Positions 37,201 through 44,402 of a stretch of DNA of 64,000 nt are shown in pieces. A program made the position numbers and the translations under genes. Under the pieces are notes generated by a model. It did no database searches. It worked only from the letters and a program-made list of their open reading frames with translations, and was not told where the DNA came from. Position 1 is the first letter of the stretch. Every line of letters begins with the position of its first letter. Source of the stretch: Cladocopium goreaui (lineage: Eukaryota > Sar > Dinophyceae > Suessiales > Symbiodiniaceae); the NCBI GenBank assembly GCA_947184155.2, contig CAMXCT020001469.1, positions 455,501 through 519,500 of the forward strand. Direction: 5' to 3'.

Positions 37201-40200
37201 ATAAAAACTCTGCAGCCCCAAGGCACCCCATTGGCGGCTGCCACAGAAAGTCCAGAAACATAGACCAAAGGAGTGGCCAGAATTAGCCTCGCAACATGGC
37301 GACTCTGAAACAACATGGGGTTCTTGTGGGCCCCAAAGTATATATTCAAATGACAAAGTAATGGGGATTGATCTCAATAATGGGCATTGATATTGGGGAT
37401 GCTAACCAAATATGATATGGGTTGGTCCGAAAATAGGGATTACCGCTCGAAGTGGCTATCAACTTAAAGGGGAATGATGATACACGGACAAACCATTGGA
37501 TTTTGGAGTAGCACTACCTGTTCCAGACCGCTCTTGGATTGGGCTAGACAAACAAAATTAACGACAACGACGACCACAACAAGAGGGCAACAAAAAGCTA
37601 ACAGATCAAGAATTCGAAGTAGCAAATTCCTTCTGTAATCAACTCAAGAAACATCAATAAACATCTAGAGACCCATGGATATTCCGTGTCGTTTCTTTAG
37701 ATCCTGAGCTCCTGACGCACATGGCGAGGCAGTGATGAGCCAAACCAAGGATCGATATAGTGACCTCAATTGAGGCCACATAGAACTGGATACCTGGGGG
37801 ATTTTTGATGCCAGAAAATTCGAACCATATCACCCACTTACATCTTCCAACTGGGATTATATATAATTATATGTATATATATATATACACATGTATGTGT
37901 GTGTAGACAATATAGGATATTCTCATATAGCCAGACTACATAGCCATACAATATGTAACTGGGTTAAGATATGGTTATGGACACACCACATCAAGAGCCA
38001 CTGAATGTGGTGACTTTTACATTGCTATCACCTCAAGTGAATCATGTTCATTGCGTGTCCATAGCACAGCGATGAACTGGTTCATCAGTTCACCGCCCAT
38101 CTTTTTTGGTAACCACCCACTTGCTGTCAGCATATACAGTAATATAGAACTCACTTTGGCAAATCCACGTCAACAGCAATTTTTGTCGGCCCAATTCGAA
38201 TTGTTTACATAATATATATAACTTATTATATATAACTTATTTATAGCTTATTTATAACTTATTTATAACTTATTTATAACTTATTTATAACTTATTGTAT
38301 AACTTATTGTATAACATTGTGTAACCCATTTCGGTTGGTCAACGCATTTTTGCAGATACCAAACATCTCCGGCCTGGTAGTCCTAGCTCATTCTGTGACA
38401 GCCAGGACACGGTCCAATCGGAGCACGCCAAAGAAGTGGTGGTGCTGCCTAAATCAACGGTCAAAATTGGGGGAGTACCAAAGGTTCCACAAAATTGGTG
38501 AAGTTTAATCAATTGCCATTTCAGGGACCTAAATTAAAGGTACCTACCAAGGCATCCATTGCAGTAGGTGGTTTGGCGGTTTCGCCCTAGGATCTCACAG
38601 GTTGACTGAGTTGCCCGACAGCAATGAGCAGAGTGCTAAGAACTACAGCAAATGACCAACCTTGGACTTCAACTTGTCACTGGAGTAGGTTTTTTTCCTG
38701 GGATTCCAACTGAACATACTAAACCATCATAAACCATCTATTTATCTGAAACCAACATGTTTCACCATGTTTCACCATGTTTCACCATATCTTTTTTCCC
38801 CTTTTTTGGGGCTTTCCAATCCACGGGGGATCCCAAAAATTTGGTCCCGGTCACCATGGAAACTTCAACAACCCAAGGGGCGATCAGCCACCGCATCCAC
38901 CAGGGTGACCAGTTTCGGCCGGGTGACCTGACCCAGCCGGTCATCCCATAGGAACGGTGTTTTTGAACGGTGGAAGAACGGTGGAACTCCAATAGGGTTG
39001 GTAAATGTCTGGTAAACATACAAAAAACTATGGAAAATCACCATGTTTAATGGGTAAATCCACTATGAATGGCCATTTTCAATAGCTATGTTAGTTTACC
39101 AGAGGGTAAATGTCTGTAAATGGCCCAATGGTTTTTTCTACATCAACTCCAATAAAACAATATAAAACATCTATGACTGACTGTTGAACAGACAGTTCAT
39201 CTCCAACAGATGCATATGTTCAAGTGATGTGTAACAAATCATATCCTCCAAACCAGCACATTGTCAGCACATTTACCATTCCCTCTTGGTGACTGAACCA
39301 AATTCTTTCTGCCAATGGATTGATGAATAGGGGGGCATCTCCGAAAACCGGACACCCTGGTTTGTACTCCTAAATACAGAGGTGTCCTATAAACATGTCC
39401 CATCAATTTTGGGATTCTGGCAAATTAAAAGATATTAAAAGGAAGTGTATCACTGTATCACTGTATCACCATATATCAACTCTCGGGTGGTACTGACACA
39501 CAGACTCCCAGGTGCACAAAAAAAGAACATCACTGATGACATAGATTCAATAGATACTTCATGATGCTTCTGAATCCCAAAACATTTAAATACCATCAAA
39601 CACCCCAAAATTAGAGGACTCTGACTCTTATGAGAAAGCAGTGAAAACCCAAGATATTTCGGGGTCATCTCTTATGGGATTGTGTCCACCCCATCGCCTT
39701 GGCATCGGTTGTCAACTTGGCCAAACCTCACAGCTTCGTGGTATTCCACCGTAGAAATGTGCAGTCACTGGGGCCTCAATGGTTTCATTTTTTGGATGGT
39801 ATATATATATATATAAACATATCCTTTTTCATGGAGGATGGAACATGATGGACACACACACACACACCAATTGGAATTCCTTGGCTGTGGGTCAAAATTA
39901 GAGACCTGAGAAAACCACAGATTTAAGTCTATTTTGAGCATTAACCATCCAATTGAGGTACCCAATTTTGAGGGGATGGACATCATGCTCCCAGGTTTGG
40001 ATGGTGAAATCCACCATTTTTCTCTCGGTGAAATCCATCATTTTCCCACGAGATCCCAACGCTGAAGTGTGGACTCCTCTGCCCGTCGTTGCACCTGGCC
40101 ACGGAAATTTCCCAAGATATGGCAAGAAACGGAATGACAACACTATAGGTATGTATACAATTATATATAGTATATATATATAATCATATATATATATATA

Positions 40201-43200
40201 ATATGGATGTATGTATGTCAATGTATACACATTTGAACAGGACTCAGGATGGAAAAGCAGGCATATTACTTGTTGGATAGTACACCCATCTATTACCAGC
40301 TCGACAGGACCAGCAGGATCCACCTCGATCAGCAAAGCTCCATCAATGGTTACGGCCTTGGTCGTCCGGTTGAGCTGCGAAGAAAAAGTGGAAGCCATTG
40401 GGGATAGAAGGGGAACAACATTACCCACAAACCATTTCCAATGAGCGAACCATGAAGTATATTGAAGTATATTGTCAAAGCTGAAAAGGTTAAGAAATAG
40501 AACGATGGAAGATGATGGAAGACAGCCGCCTTCCAAAGCCAGGGCTTTTGTGGAGGTTTTTGCTTTAGATATCAATGATATCAATCATCATCCATTTGTT
40601 CATCCATTTTTTCCAAGGATTCCCTACTGACACCATATCATCCCCAGGGTGCAAGAAGCCCGGCTGAGACGCTGACACCCGAGGTGACTCTGTCGCCCGG
40701 AGACACCGCCTGCATCGATCTTTACACTACCACAGCCTCCATTTTCGGAATTGTCCCATGGTTTTCCCATGGTTTTCCCACAATTTTCCAATGGTTTTCC
40801 CGTGAACTCCTATAACTAGAGGGATTTCTGGCCCCCTGTTCACCACCCTCCCCGCCTGTGGCAGTGGTTCCCCTGTGAGGTGACTCAAACCTCGGTGCAG
40901 GATGTGAAGGTTGGTTTATAAACCCCATGAATACTATAGTTACCCTCTGGTAATTTAACATAGCTATTGAAAATGGCTATTTATAGTGGATTTTCCCATT
41001 AAACATGGTGATTTTCAATAGCTATGTTAAATTACCAGAGGGTATATCTACCATAAACCATAGAAGAATTCAGCCACTTGTTTTTGGGCAACTTAGCTTG
41101 GGGGGCCCCATCCTGTAAATGTCCCTATTTTTTTTTCACACAGCACAACTCTATTCATTATTGGAGATACTTTATTTCCAACAGATACAAGTTAGTGATG
41201 TTCAAACTCCCCAAAAGCAATACATTTACCAACCTTTGTCTAAGCCATTGGATGTTGGGGTTGCAAACAAAGCCATGTCATGCCAATCCCTGGCTGAACT
41301 CAGACAATTTCAATTTGACAAAACCAGTGACCTTTTAAAGCTTGCAATGGTTTTATCTAAGTTCATGTAATAGCCCCATTCACCAACCTTCATTTTTTTA
41401 AAAAAAACATTTTGTTGACCAGGGATTTTTCATCTAAAAAAAATGCTCCATTCATAGCTGAAATCATGTATCAACCAATCGGGCCCGGCATAGGTGGGAT
41501 CATCAGTCAGCACTTGGGATGGCATGGGAAATATGTATCCTTTGCTAAATTAACATAGACCCTGAATCCATAGCCTAGTTTTAATGGAAACTCATCTTCC
41601 AACCCCTATGTGGCAGGATCTATGTTAATTTACCAGAGGGTAAGACACCAAACAATTTTAATTATTGGTATTGTCATGCAAGGTGGTGCCCCCCCAGTTA
41701 TAAGTTGGTTTATACTCCCCATTGACTATAGATATAACCCCGATAAACCCTAGTTATTGGACTTATAAACCAACTTAGCTAACTATGGGGCACCACCTTG
41801 GCATGTATTGTTCCATTTTTGATTGCTCATCAACTCCTCATTTTATCCCACTTTTGGTTCTGAACTATTGATCTGTGGTCGCCACACTCCCCAATTCATT
41901 GGGGTTCACTTCTGAGCTCTGAATGAAGTAGCATGATTGACCAAGCTGAAATAAGGAAACGGGATGATTCCCCCAATCCTAACCATCACTTACAGATACC
42001 CTCTGGTGTCCTCAAACATGGCTTACTGGAAAATCCACCATTTACTTCGAATTTACTTCGAGGATAAACTCCCCGGAAAAGCTCAGGGATTTTGTTCCAT
42101 CCTTCCCATATTTCCCAACCATTCTCCAATTTGAATGCCCTTTAGTTCCAGGATTTCCCAGCTACAAATTCGCCATCTTCGCCCCAGCTACCCAGCTGAG
42201 AGAGGCCATCGAGGATCCGCCCGTCCACCGGAATCACCTGACAAATTCAACGATATTAAACCTGGAAACTGGGGATGTCCTTGGAATGTCATGGGGATAC
42301 ATTCTACATAAAACCATCTATAGATGATGTGTATATATATATATATGATATGTATATATATATATATGCGGACACCTTTTTTTACTATACGAACTGGTAT
42401 TTTAGACTACCTCCGGGGAGGTTTTCCTTGGCCCGCCTGGTCATTTAAACATACGGAAATCAATATCTATATCTATATATATATAAACATCCACTCAAAT
42501 ATTGTGTTTCATACTACCTCCGGGGCCTTGTGGTCTGGCCCGCCCTCCACATATTTAAATGTCGTTACCGCATGCAAACACATCGCAATCAACAATAAAT
42601 TTAAGTCAAATAAAAATCTGTGCGATTATTATATAATAAGCCAATATAAGCCATATAAAGTCAATTGTATATATATATATATTATATTATATTATATTAT
42701 ATTATATTATATTATAATTATTATTAATCATCAATAATAATATGTATATATATATTATACCCATCTTCGAGGGGATCAACAACATTCATTTCGGCCTCCC
42801 CGGCTCGCACGAAGATGCGATCCCCTTCACGAAGTTCGAGAACCTTCACCTGCAGCGTTGATTGGTTAGTATGTTTTTTTTTGTTACAGTATATATGTTT
42901 ATATATTTTTTGGTTATACGACTTGGTTTATTGGGGACCATGGGCCGAACATGGGGATCCACTATTTTTTGAACATGAACATTCTGAGTTTTACTATGTC
43001 TGTACCCTGGAAAGTTGAGAAATTACCATGTTTCGCCTGGGAAAAACGGGTGGTTTTCCAGCCAGACTTCGTCTCCCGAGGGCATATTTCTATTGAACAA
43101 CTGGTGACTGGGGACTGATTCTAGGAAGGAAAGGCAGCAACTCGAATGACATTTGCGTCTTTCTTGGTTGCACTTTTCTATCCAATGACTCCTTGAATTG

Positions 43201-44371
43201 CAGTTACAATCCTGTTGAATTTTTCTGTCTTACGTTTGGCTTCTTACATGCAACCAGCAGGATTTTAGCCCAAAACAACAAAGTGATGGGTGGTTTTGTC
43301 AAAATGCGAGTCAACTGGAACTACCTTTCAGGGATGGAAAATGATGGAAAACAAATGAAAACAGTGTTTTAAGCCCACCAACAGGTTTAGTGGTAATTTC
43401 CCACACACACATATCCCATTATGGACTCTGTAGCCATGGACAACCATTCAGTGCCGGTAAATCTGAAAAATGTCTTGTTGAATCAGCCTGCATTGGATGT
43501 GCCGGCTGGATATTTCAAGGAGACGAACCAGGGTCTTCTTGGCTAATAGCCCCACTTGTTTCCCAAGCAGAGACGGGTCAAAGATGGGGCACCATGGATT
43601 CATCTATTTTTTGGAGCCAATCATCGTGACCCATACCCATTTGAAACCACTAAAGTCACTATTAAAGATTGGTGATATATATATATACCCAGAATTCCCT
43701 GTCTATCTTGCTTAAATCATCTTATATCCTCCATGGACCCATGGATAAGATTTGTATCAATCATATATATATATATACACATACATATTCATGTATTCAA
43801 AATCCTTTACATGTGAGTAGTTGCTATTGTTGTGGCTACCGCTTTTGGGGGGGCCCTATCGCTTTCCAGGGATTTATGGAAGTCAGCATATTCGAGATCC
43901 AACATGAAGCCAAAATCCATTCCTAAGCAGGCTCGGAAATGGATCGAGGAGTTGTTTTGTTGGTTTCAGGTGTTTCGGCAACACTTCACGTTCCTTTCAT
44001 TTTGCATTCATTTCCTGTCATTTTCCTTTCATTCTCCTTTCATGTTCCTTTCATTTGTATTCATGTCCCTTAATTTTCCTTCATTTTCATTCCAATGTGC
44101 ATTCATGTCCTTTCATCTTCCTTCATTTGCATGCATGTTCCTTTCATTTTGCATTCATGTCCTTTCATTTCCTTTCTAAAGTTATGGAAATGGCTCTATG
44201 GCTTGGCCAAGGGACCGAGTGCAACAAATGATTATCGCTAAGTTATCGCCAAGGTTATCGCTAAATAACCTCTCGAACATATGACATTGTTCGAAGGTAA
44301 TTTGCCACAAAAACGAAGAAGGAAAAGAAAGAAAAAGAAAGAAAGAAAGCAAGCAAGCAAGCAAGCAAGAA

Positions 44372-44402
<31 letters not shown>

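Noticed and set aside
37470-37540. Minus-strand phrase MVCPCIIIP as the CPC motif of the ATPase
   Set aside because: Does not fit the splice phase of the neighbours; the SPC exon at 37717-37764 does and matches the family on both sides.
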